Assembly: GCA_020632755.1 (NCBI GenBank)
Contig: JACKEY010000006.1
Span: forward strand, 310,001 to 374,000
Direction of reading: 5' to 3'
DNA length: 64,000 bases
DNA from: Alphaproteobacteria bacterium
GTDB lineage: Bacteria; Myxococcota_A; UBA796; UBA2385
The notes beneath the pieces were generated by a model. It was not told the DNA's origin and did no database searches. It saw nothing but the letters and a program-made list of their open reading frames with translations. Below, in pieces: positions 18,631 to 25,044 of this stretch. Numbering within the stretch: position 1 is the first letter of the stretch; each line of letters opens with the position of its first letter. The translations under genes were made by a program, and so were the position numbers.

Positions 18631-19634
18631 GCGGCAGACACGCGCTGGTCACCGGCGGAGGCGGCTACCTGGGGCGCCACGTCGTCCAGCAGCTGCTGGA
18701 TCGCGGCGACCGGGTCACCATCCTGGCCCGCGGCCGCTACCCGGAGATCGAGGCGCTCGGCGCCGGCGGCGTCCAGGCCGATCTCTGCGACCCGGCCAGC
18801 CTCGACGGTCTGCTCGAGGGCGTGGACGTCGTCTTCCACACGGCGGCCAAGGTGCCGACCTGGGCGCCGCGGGCCGAGTTCATCCGCACCAACGTAGACG
18901 GCACCCGCCACCTGCTCGACGCCTGCCGCGCCCAGGGCGTCGGCCGCTTCGTGTACACCAGCAGCCCGAGCGCGGTGCACCGCGGCGGCGACGAAGAAGG
19001 CGTCACCGAGGCCGACTGCCCCTACCCGGAGCACCACGCCGCCCCCTACCCGGAGAGCAAGGCCCTGGCGGAGGCCATGGTGCTCGCCGAGAACGGCCCC
19101 GCCCTCGCGACCACGGCGCTGCGGCCCCACATCATCTACGGCCCCGCCGAGCCGCACATGCTGCCGCGCATCATGGAGCGGCAGCGGGCCGGCAAGCTCA
19201 AGCGCATCGGCGACGGCACCAACCGGATCGCCATCACCTACATCGACAACGCCGCCATCTCGCAGCTCCAGGCCGCCGATCGGCTGGCCCCGGGCAGCGC
19301 CAACGCCGGCAAGGCCTACTTCATCACCGACGACGCGCCGGTGGAGATCTGGCCGTGGATCGACGCCTTCCTGCAGGGAGTCGGGCTGTCCCCGGTGCGC
19401 GGCTTCGTGGCCCTGTCCACCGCCCAGAAGGCCGCCGGCTTCGCCGAGTGGCTGTGGTCGACCTTCGGGCTGAAGGGCGAGCCGCCGATGACGAAGTTCG
19501 CCGCCACCCAGCTGGCGACCAGCCACTGGTACGACCTGTCCGCCGCCCGGAGCGACTTCGGCTACACGCCGCTGGTCAGCGGCGAAGAGGGCTTCCGCCG
19601 TACCGTCGAGTGGTTCGCCGCCCAGCGCGGCTGA
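18627..19634 (+). CDS. oleD: OleD-type NAD(P)-dependent 2-alkyl-3-oxoalkanoate reductase
   Basis: 335 residues, extended short-chain dehydrogenase of the 3-beta-hydroxysteroid dehydrogenase/isomerase type. The nucleotide motif TGGGGYLGRHV is at the N-terminus; the active-site set is TSSPSAV near residue 110 and Y141/K145 in YPESK. In olefin biosynthesis OleD reduces the 2-alkyl-3-ketoacid made by OleA, giving the substrate of OleC. ATG overlaps the oleC stop (ATGA), and GGAGGGCGAGG precedes it. The pair therefore provides two consecutive steps; the condensing enzyme must be encoded elsewhere. Confidence 0.92.
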   Translation: MSGRHALVTGGGGYLGRHVVQQLLDRGDRVTILARGRYPEIEALGAGGVQADLCDPASLDGLLEGVDVVFHTAAKVPTWAPRAEFIRTNVDGTRHLLDACRAQGVGRFVYTSSPSAVHRGGDEEGVTEADCPYPEHHAAPYPESKALAEAMVLAENGPALATTALRPHIIYGPAEPHMLPRIMERQRAGKLKRIGDGTNRIAITYIDNAAISQLQAADRLAPGSANAGKAYFITDDAPVEIWPWIDAFLQGVGLSPVRGFVALSTAQKAAGFAEWLWSTFGLKGEPPMTKFAATQLATSHWYDLSAARSDFGYTPLVSGEEGFRRTVEWFAAQRG

Positions 19635-19653
19635 GGGCCTGTCGGCTCAGCCG
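19628..19653. terminator. Stem-loop at convergent gene ends (possible bidirectional terminator)
   Basis: CGGCTGAG and CTCAGCCG form an 8-bp stem with a 10-nt loop. The TGA stop of oleD and the stop (TCA on this strand) of the converging hydrolase gene lie in opposite arms. No T-run follows, so intrinsic termination is uncertain. Confidence 0.5.
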
Positions 19654-21260
19654 GCCGGCCGCCACGAGAACCACAGGCCGTCCAGCCGCACGGGCGTCAG
19701 GCCCGACGTCGTGATCCGGATGCTGTCCGCATCGGCCAGGGCGTCGGCCGGCAGCTTGAGGGTGAGCCCGGCGACGTGGTCGTAGAGCTGGGCTGCCGTC
19801 GGAGGGGTGGCCGAGGGAGGGTGCAGGTCCTGGGCGAGGACCTTGCCGGCCCAGCGGACCTGGTCTCCGGCGAGGAGCTCGATGCTCAGCACCTTGCCGG
19901 TCTGGCCCTGGCCGAGCCAGGGGGTGTCGAGGGCCAGCCGCAGCCGCACGGGCTGATCGCGAGGCAGGCCGGGGTCGAGGGGCTGGTGGAACAGCGCGAC
20001 GTCGGGCTCGCTGGCGACCACGGCGTCGTCGCCGACCATGCGGACCAGGGTCAGGGCTTCGTCGGCGTCCTGCACGGCCTCGCAGGCGGCGTCGGGCAGC
20101 GTGGGGCAGTGGGCGTCCGCTTCGACGTAGAGCAGCGCACGACCGGCGGCGGCGTCGGTGGCCGCGGCGGTGCCCGCGACGTTGGCGAGCAGGCTGCCGG
20201 TGAGCTGGGTGTGGAACTTGTCCCCCGGAGAGTGCCGGTCGAAGTCCATGCCGAAGGCGGGGATGCCCCGCGGCCGGTGGTGGCGGTCCAGGGCGTCCCA
20301 CAGCAGCGGGCCGTGGCGACTGTCGGTCAGCAGGTCCCACTGGTTCCAGGCGACCATCACGGGGGCGTGCACGCGGCCGGCGTCGACCAGCTGCACCGGA
20401 TCGACGCGCTCGTAGTTGTCGAACCACTCGCTGGGCATGCCTTCGTCGTCGGTGGGGGGCCCGCCGAACCAGGCGTCCAGCCAGGTCGCCGGCAGCTCGC
20501 CTTCGGTCCCGAGCTCTGCCAGGGCGACGGGGCCGCTGTCGGCCACGATTCCCTGCACGCCGTAGCCGCGCTCCTCCAGGCCCACGGCGGTGACGAAGGT
20601 GCCGACCGCGCCCACGGAACGACCCCAGACGGCGACCTCGTGGCGGTTGCCGCGCGCCCCGTCCAGCCCGCGGCTGACGGCCTGCATCACGGCGCGCACG
20701 TGCACCTGGGACAGGTGCGAGGCGTCGACGGGATCGTCGGGCCCCAGGCCGGCCCACAGGTCGCACCAGGTGCTGTGGGGCATCACGGCCATGCGCCGGT
20801 CGGCCGCGAGCCAGGCCGACAGGTAGGGCGAGTCCGGCAGGGTGTCGCGCGCCAGGGCCACCGTGCCGTCGTAGGTGCACAGGTGGGCGCTGTCGGGATC
20901 GTCGGGGGTGGCCGCCACGCCGCCGTGCAGCCACAGCAGCACGGGCAGCTGCTCGCCGGCCGGGTCCAGGTCCGCGGGCACGATCACCCGGAACTCCGGG
21001 GGATCGCCGTCCGTGTCGCTGTAGGCGGGCTCGTGCTCGGGGGTGATGGCGTAGGTGCGGATCTGCAGGCCGAGGCCGCCGAGGGTGTCGTCGTCCACGT
21101 CGAGCAGCTCGACCCACGGCGCCGGGTCCGGGACGTCGCCCAGGGTCGTGCCGGGAGGATCACCGGTGTCGGCGCCGGCGCCGCCGTCGTCCCCATCCAG
21201 GGTGCGGGCCGGGGCGCAGGCGGCGAGCAGCGACAGGGAGCTGGCGAGCAGGTGCCTCAC
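19647..21260 (-). CDS. Lipoprotein, alpha/beta-hydrolase-fold esterase-like
   Basis: 537 residues. GTG at 21260 is chosen because it opens directly onto a lipoprotein signal peptide ending in the lipobox LAAC; the mature start is Asp/Gly-rich (GDDGGAGADTGDPPG). The hydrolase core shows an oxyanion-type LLWLHGG near residue 120 and a nucleophile elbow GRSVG near 210, followed by a gap-rich acid/His region including DFDRHSPGD. It resembles dienelactone-hydrolase or feruloyl-esterase-like surface enzymes; the substrate is unknown. It shares its layout and the Asp-Leu-Trp motif after the elbow region with the lipoprotein at 57021-58358, so the two look paralogous. A TACCCT hexamer lies only 6 nt before the start, which would imply leaderless transcription if used. 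Confidence 0.8.
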   Translation of the reverse strand: MRHLLASSLSLLAACAPARTLDGDDGGAGADTGDPPGTTLGDVPDPAPWVELLDVDDDTLGGLGLQIRTYAITPEHEPAYSDTDGDPPEFRVIVPADLDPAGEQLPVLLWLHGGVAATPDDPDSAHLCTYDGTVALARDTLPDSPYLSAWLAADRRMAVMPHSTWCDLWAGLGPDDPVDASHLSQVHVRAVMQAVSRGLDGARGNRHEVAVWGRSVGAVGTFVTAVGLEERGYGVQGIVADSGPVALAELGTEGELPATWLDAWFGGPPTDDEGMPSEWFDNYERVDPVQLVDAGRVHAPVMVAWNQWDLLTDSRHGPLLWDALDRHHRPRGIPAFGMDFDRHSPGDKFHTQLTGSLLANVAGTAAATDAAAGRALLYVEADAHCPTLPDAACEAVQDADEALTLVRMVGDDAVVASEPDVALFHQPLDPGLPRDQPVRLRLALDTPWLGQGQTGKVLSIELLAGDQVRWAGKVLAQDLHPPSATPPTAAQLYDHVAGLTLKLPADALADADSIRITTSGLTPVRLDGLWFSWRPAG

Positions 21261-21339
21261 GTCGCGAGGGTAGCCGCCGACCGGCCTTCTCGCCACGCGC
21301 GCGCGGGGGCGCCGGCGAGCGCGCCGGCAGCCGGGTGGC

Positions 21340-21345
21340 TATCCT
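21340..21345 (+). promoter_or_regulatory. -10-like hexamer TATCCT, preceded by GGC
   Basis: GGCTATCCT lies 28 nt before the start codon of the following lipoprotein gene, in otherwise AT-poor sequence. No -35 box is seen. It matches the recurrent GGCTAYNNT pattern described in the findings. Confidence 0.35.
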
Positions 21346-21373
21346 CCGCACCCCGTCCCTCCCCGGAGTGTCC

Positions 21374-22315
21374 GTGTCCCCGGCCCCCCGCTTCCCGCTG
21401 CTGTCCGTCGGCCCCCTCGCCCTGGCCAGCGTCGGCCTGCTCGCCGCCTGCGGCAAGGCTCCGCCCGACGCCAACCCCGAGTTCAACGACGCCCTGGTCT
21501 ACGCCTTCCGCAGCTTCGAGGGCGACGAGGTCGACCTGGCCTTCGCCGTGCGCCAGCTCGAGGCGCAGGTCTACCTGGGCATGGACGTCGAGGCGAAGCA
21601 GGCCAACGACCGGGCGCTGACGCCAGACTCGCTGGTCTGGGAGGACGTCGAGGGCATCGAGCGCGAGGAGCGCGACCCCAGCCTGTGCCTGCCGGTGGCG
21701 GTCGCGGGCGTGTCGGCCCACGCGATCCCCGACCACGCCTGGCTGCAGACCCTGGCCGACCAGACCCCGGTCGAGCCCTACAGCCCCGACGTCTACGACC
21801 GCACCTTCCTGGAAGGAGGCGACTGCTGGGAGGGCCGCGACTGCGACTTCATGCGGACCCACAACGACCTGGTCAAGGACAACATCCTGCTCACCGTGCC
21901 CTACGTCCTGATGAAGGACTTCCGGTGGGTCGACCTGGCCCTGCCCGACCCGGCCGAGGTCGAAGACGGCGAGACCGTCGAGTCCGACGACCCGCGCTGG
22001 GCCATCGTCGCCCGCTCGTGGATGCCCGAGGCCGGCTACGGCGAAGGCGGCGACAACATCATCTGGCAGTCGTTCAGCCTGGAGATCTGGATCCCGCGCG
22101 ACGGCAACGGCTACCTCCACGGCCAGGGCGACGACCAGCCGGCCGGCGACTGGACCGCCGACAGCACCGGCGGGGGCGTGCTGCGCATGATGTCCCTGTG
22201 GTCGGAGTCGGAGCTCGGGGGGCTGAACTTCGACGACGACACGATCGCGGCGACGACGCGGTCGGGGATCGACAAGAACTTCGAGGAAGCGGAGAAGTAT
22301 CTCGACGAGCATTGA
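21374..22315 (+). CDS. Predicted lipoprotein of unknown function
   Basis: 313 residues. Of two in-frame GTG codons (21368 and 21374), the second is preferred because GGAG sits 5 nt upstream. A signal peptide ends in the lipobox LLAAC, so the protein should be membrane-anchored outside the cytoplasm. The mature part is acidic, with Trp-rich stretches (SFSLEIWIPRDG) and four cysteines besides the lipobox one, two of them in GGDCWEGRDCDF. No known domain is recognised. It is transcribed divergently from the hydrolase lipoprotein, and its 3' end leads into a conserved hairpin element. Confidence 0.75.
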   Translation: MSPAPRFPLLSVGPLALASVGLLAACGKAPPDANPEFNDALVYAFRSFEGDEVDLAFAVRQLEAQVYLGMDVEAKQANDRALTPDSLVWEDVEGIEREERDPSLCLPVAVAGVSAHAIPDHAWLQTLADQTPVEPYSPDVYDRTFLEGGDCWEGRDCDFMRTHNDLVKDNILLTVPYVLMKDFRWVDLALPDPAEVEDGETVESDDPRWAIVARSWMPEAGYGEGGDNIIWQSFSLEIWIPRDGNGYLHGQGDDQPAGDWTADSTGGGVLRMMSLWSESELGGLNFDDDTIAATTRSGIDKNFEEAEKYLDEH

Positions 22316-22390
22316 GGGAGCGGGTTGCCTGGAGGCGCGGCGGGGATCTGCATCGACCGGCCGCTTCTGCCGCGGCCCCGGCGGAACGAG

Positions 22391-22495
22391 GGCCTCCGGG
22401 GCTGATGGCGGAGGGGTCTTCGTCGGGACGTTTCGGCCGCCTGCCGGCGGCCTGCAAATGTCCCGACTGCGACCCCGTCCGCCCGCCCCTGCGGC
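22391..22495 (+). ncRNA. Structured 3'-UTR-like element, copy A
   Basis: Read on the + strand this 105-bp block follows the lipoprotein gene. Its core at 22422-22467 folds as a 12-bp lower stem (5' arm GTCGGGACGTTT, 3' arm AAATGTCCCGAC, one G-U pair), an asymmetric internal loop (C opposite TGC), a 7-bp upper stem GGCCGCC/GGCGGCC and a TGCC loop. It is about 85% identical to copy B, with three compensatory pair changes in the stems. The G-U pair works only in this orientation. It could be a stable 3' end, a processed small RNA, or a REP-type DNA palindrome. Confidence 0.65.
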
Positions 22496-22554
22496 CGCCG
22501 GTCCACCTCCGCTGACGGCGGGCCCGGGCCGTCCTCTCGACCCCTGCTACGCCG

Positions 22555-22611
22555 CCCCTCCCCCCCGCATCGCGGGGGGAGGTGTCAGGCCGAAGGCCTG
22601 ACGGAGGGGGG
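22555..22611. repeat. Palindromic block with two nested hairpins
   Basis: CCCCCCGC/GCGGGGGG (loop ATC) and GTCAGGCC/GGCCTGAC (loop GAA) stand side by side, bracketed by CCCCTCC and GGAGGGG, giving a cloverleaf-like shape. Blocks of this style are common REP-like intergenic repeats in GC-rich bacteria. Confidence 0.65.
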
Positions 22612-22643
22612 CCTCACTCGCCGCCGAACCCGGTGTCCACCGT

Positions 22644-22661
22644 CCCCCGCACGTGCGGGGG
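22644..22661. repeat. Perfect 18-bp palindrome
   Basis: CCCCCGCACGTGCGGGGG is its own reverse complement and is followed by GAGGGACGC. It belongs to the same palindrome island; function unknown. Confidence 0.65.
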
Positions 22662-22737
22662 GAGGGACGCGACGCTGGCGCGCGGTAGCGGTTCCCACGG
22701 CCCCCGACCTCTCGCCCCACCCCGAGCCAGTCCATGT

Positions 22738-22779
22738 CCCCCCCTCTGGGGGGGCGGCGGCGCAGCCGCCGAAGGGGGG
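22738..22779. repeat. Compound palindrome of C/G runs
   Basis: Seven C, TCT and seven G are followed by a perfect hairpin CGGCGGC/GCCGCCG (loop GCA) and a further run of six G that could pair with the opening C run instead. Two alternative folds are possible. Confidence 0.6.
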
Positions 22780-22835
22780 CGCCCCACCCCCAGGGCTGGC
22801 CCTGCCACCCCCACGGAGATGGAGGCCCGCTGGAG

Positions 22836-22940
22836 ACCGCAGGGGCGGGCGAACGGGGTCGGAGGCGGAACATTTGCAGGCTGCCGCAGGCAGCCGAAAC
22901 GTTCCGCCGTAGACCCCTTCGCCATCAGCCCCGGAGGTCT
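22836..22940 (-). ncRNA. Structured 3'-UTR-like element, copy B (inverted relative to copy A)
   Basis: On the minus strand this follows the 3' end of the Ca-binding repeat gene, just as copy A follows the lipoprotein gene. The core (complement of 22864-22908) has stems GGCGGAACGTTT/AAATGTTCCGCC and GGCTGCC/GGCAGCC with a TGC loop. Compared with copy A, pairs T-A to G-C, G-C to A-T and C-G to T-A change on both sides together, while the internal-loop residues and the flanks stay the same. A 1-nt loop difference would break any reading frame. Confidence 0.65.
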
Positions 22941-23012
22941 TCAGCGGGCCGTCGGCGCGGCGTCGATGGCCGCTCGACAGCGATCGCCACCGCGGCTGTC
23001 GGCAGTTTCAGC

Positions 23013-25010
23013 TCACCGCCGCCGCCTCCCCACGACGACGCCAATCAACCACCCCACCCAGAGCAGCGACCCAGCCGTCCCCGCCGAGCACCCACAGCCA
23101 CCCAGCACCTTCCCGCCGACCGTCGCGTCGTCGCCCCCGTCGTCCCCCGCGACCCCGCTGTCCCCGGCGACCTCGCCGCTGTCCGTGACCTCGCCGCTGT
23201 CCCCCGGATCTCCGCTGTCGGTGACCTCGACCACGTCGTCGCTCGGGTCCAGGGGGTCCGTGCCTTCTTCGACCTCGGTGCCGTCCGGCACGCCGCCGTC
23301 GTCGGTGTCGGCGTCCAGCGGGTCGGTGCCGCGGTCGGCCTCGTCGCCGTCGCTCAGGCCGTCGTCGTCGCTGTCGGGGTCGAGCGGGTCGGTGCCGGCG
23401 ACGACCTCGTCCCCGTCGGAGACGCCGTCGTCGTCGGTGTCGGGGTCCAGGGGGTCGGTGCCCCAGCCGGGCTCGGCGCCGTCGTCCAGGCCGTCGTCGT
23501 CGCTGTCGGGGTCGAGCGGGTCGGTGCCGGCATCGACCTCGTCGCCGTCGCTCACCCCGTCGTCGTCGGAGTCGGGATCCAAGCGGTCCGTGCCGATCAG
23601 GTCCTCGTCGCGGTCGGGCAGGCCGTCGCCGTCGGTGTCGGTGCTGTCGGTGATGTCGTCGGCCGGATCCAGCGGGTCCGTGCCGTCGGTCCACACCTCG
23701 ACGCCGTCGCTGGTGCCGCCGTCGTCGGTGTCGCGGTCGGTGGGGTCGGTGCCCCAGGTCGTGACCTCGTCGCCGTCGGTCAGGCCGTCATCGTCGCTGT
23801 CCTCGTTCAGCGGGTCGGTGCCGAGCTCGACCTCCTCCCCGTCCAGCAGGCCGTCGTCGTCGCTGTCCGCGTCCAGCGGATCGGTGCCGCGGTCGTCCTC
23901 GTCGCCGTCGGTCAGGCCGTCGTCGTCGCTGTCCTCGTCCAGCGGCTCGGTGCCGAGCTCGACCTCCTCGCCGTCGAGCAGGCCGTCGTCGTCGCTGTCT
24001 TCGTCCAGCGGGTCGGTGCCGGCGTCCTTCTCGCCGCCGTCCGACAGGCCGTCGTCGTCGCTGTCGTCGTCGAAGGGATCGGTGCCGTCGACGACCTCGT
24101 CGCTGTCCAGCACGCCGTCGTCGTCGCTGTCCACGCCGCCGTCGACCCCGTCGCAGTCCTGGTCGATGCCGTCGGCGTCGAGCTCGGTCGCGCCCGGGTA
24201 GACGCCGGCGTCGGTGTCGTCGCAGTCGCTGCCGCCCCAGGCGTCGCTGTCGACGCCGTCCCCGTCGGCGTCGTAGTCGCTGGCCCCGTCACAGTCGCTG
24301 TCGACCCCGTCGTACCAGGTCTCGGTCGCGCCGCTCGACACGGCCGGGTCGCCGTCGTCGCAGTCGCCGCCGCCCCAGGCGTCGCTGTCGTCGCCGTCGC
24401 CGTCGGCGTCGTAGTCGCTGGCCCCGTCGCAGTCGCTGTCGATCCCGTCGTACCAGGTCTCGGCCGCGCTGGGGCTGATGCCCGCGTCGCCGTCGTCGCA
24501 GTCGTCGCCACCCACGGCGCTGCTGTCGTGCCCGTCGTCGTCCCAGTCCCGGCCGGCCTCGAGCTGGCCGGTGAAGCTGACCCGCAGGCCCTCGCCGTAG
24601 GCCTCGAGCGAGCCCGACAGGCTGGCCGTGACCGTGTGGGTGCCCGCCGCCAGCACCTGCCCCGTCAGGTCGTCCGCCGCGCTCGTCTCGGCGACGTACC
24701 ACTCGCAGCAGCCTCGCCCGCTGCCCGACAACCCGAGCCCCTCGGTCCACCAGGCCACGCCGTCCAGGGCCAGGGACACGTCGTCCAGCACGACCTCGCA
24801 CGAGCCGTGCCGCCCCTCCGACAGCACCACCAGGTCGCTCAGGTCGACGATGGCGGCTTCGTCCAGGGTGAAGGTCGCGGTCGCGACGGCCTCGCCCACG
24901 TCCAGCGTGCTGCACGACCCGTCGGTGGTCTCGAACAGGCCGGAGTCCGACGTCAGGCTCGAGGTGGTCGTGGCGGCCAGGGCGGGCGCGGTCAGCAGCA
25001 GGGCGAGCAT
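23013..25010 (-). CDS. Secreted Ca-binding repeat protein (MopE-type and thrombospondin-3-type repeats) with C-terminal sorting signal
   Basis: 665 residues. The signal peptide cleaves near LTAPALA. About 150 residues of globular N-terminus are followed by three MopE-like metal-binding repeats (DCDDxD...WYDGxDSDCDG) and about 13 thrombospondin-type-3-like repeats of the form DSDDDGLSDGDE..GTDPLD. Asp-rich loops of both kinds bind calcium in known proteins. An Asp/Ser/Gly linker leads to the tail GGCGCSAG, a hydrophobic helix and RRRR, resembling the MYXO-CTERM type of surface-sorting signal. The gene follows a paralogue on the same strand with a 34-nt gap and is likely co-transcribed. A cell-surface stalk or adhesin is plausible; the role is not known. 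Confidence 0.88.
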   Translation of the reverse strand: MLALLLTAPALAATTTSSLTSDSGLFETTDGSCSTLDVGEAVATATFTLDEAAIVDLSDLVVLSEGRHGSCEVVLDDVSLALDGVAWWTEGLGLSGSGRGCCEWYVAETSAADDLTGQVLAAGTHTVTASLSGSLEAYGEGLRVSFTGQLEAGRDWDDDGHDSSAVGGDDCDDGDAGISPSAAETWYDGIDSDCDGASDYDADGDGDDSDAWGGGDCDDGDPAVSSGATETWYDGVDSDCDGASDYDADGDGVDSDAWGGSDCDDTDAGVYPGATELDADGIDQDCDGVDGGVDSDDDGVLDSDEVVDGTDPFDDDSDDDGLSDGGEKDAGTDPLDEDSDDDGLLDGEEVELGTEPLDEDSDDDGLTDGDEDDRGTDPLDADSDDDGLLDGEEVELGTDPLNEDSDDDGLTDGDEVTTWGTDPTDRDTDDGGTSDGVEVWTDGTDPLDPADDITDSTDTDGDGLPDRDEDLIGTDRLDPDSDDDGVSDGDEVDAGTDPLDPDSDDDGLDDGAEPGWGTDPLDPDTDDDGVSDGDEVVAGTDPLDPDSDDDGLSDGDEADRGTDPLDADTDDGGVPDGTEVEEGTDPLDPSDDVVEVTDSGDPGDSGEVTDSGEVAGDSGVAGDDGGDDATVGGKVLGGCGCSAGTAGSLLWVGWLIGVVVGRRRR

Positions 25011-25044
25011 GGGCAGGTCCGAGAGGGCAGGGGAGGGGAGGGGA

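Larger units (their letters stand above)
22316..23012. other. 697-bp gene-free region between convergent genes, rich in palindromes
   Basis: The only long stretch without a gene. It holds two inverted copies of a conserved hairpin element at its two ends, each following the 3' end of the flanking gene, with three further palindromic blocks between them. Short ORFs crossing it do not keep frame between the two copies, so no protein is called. Confidence 0.8.

Noticed and set aside
22405..22515. Small ORF starting MAEGSS in structured element copy A (and its counterpart in copy B)
   Set aside because: The ATG is conserved but a 1-nt difference in the hairpin loop puts the two copies out of frame, so protein conservation is not supported.
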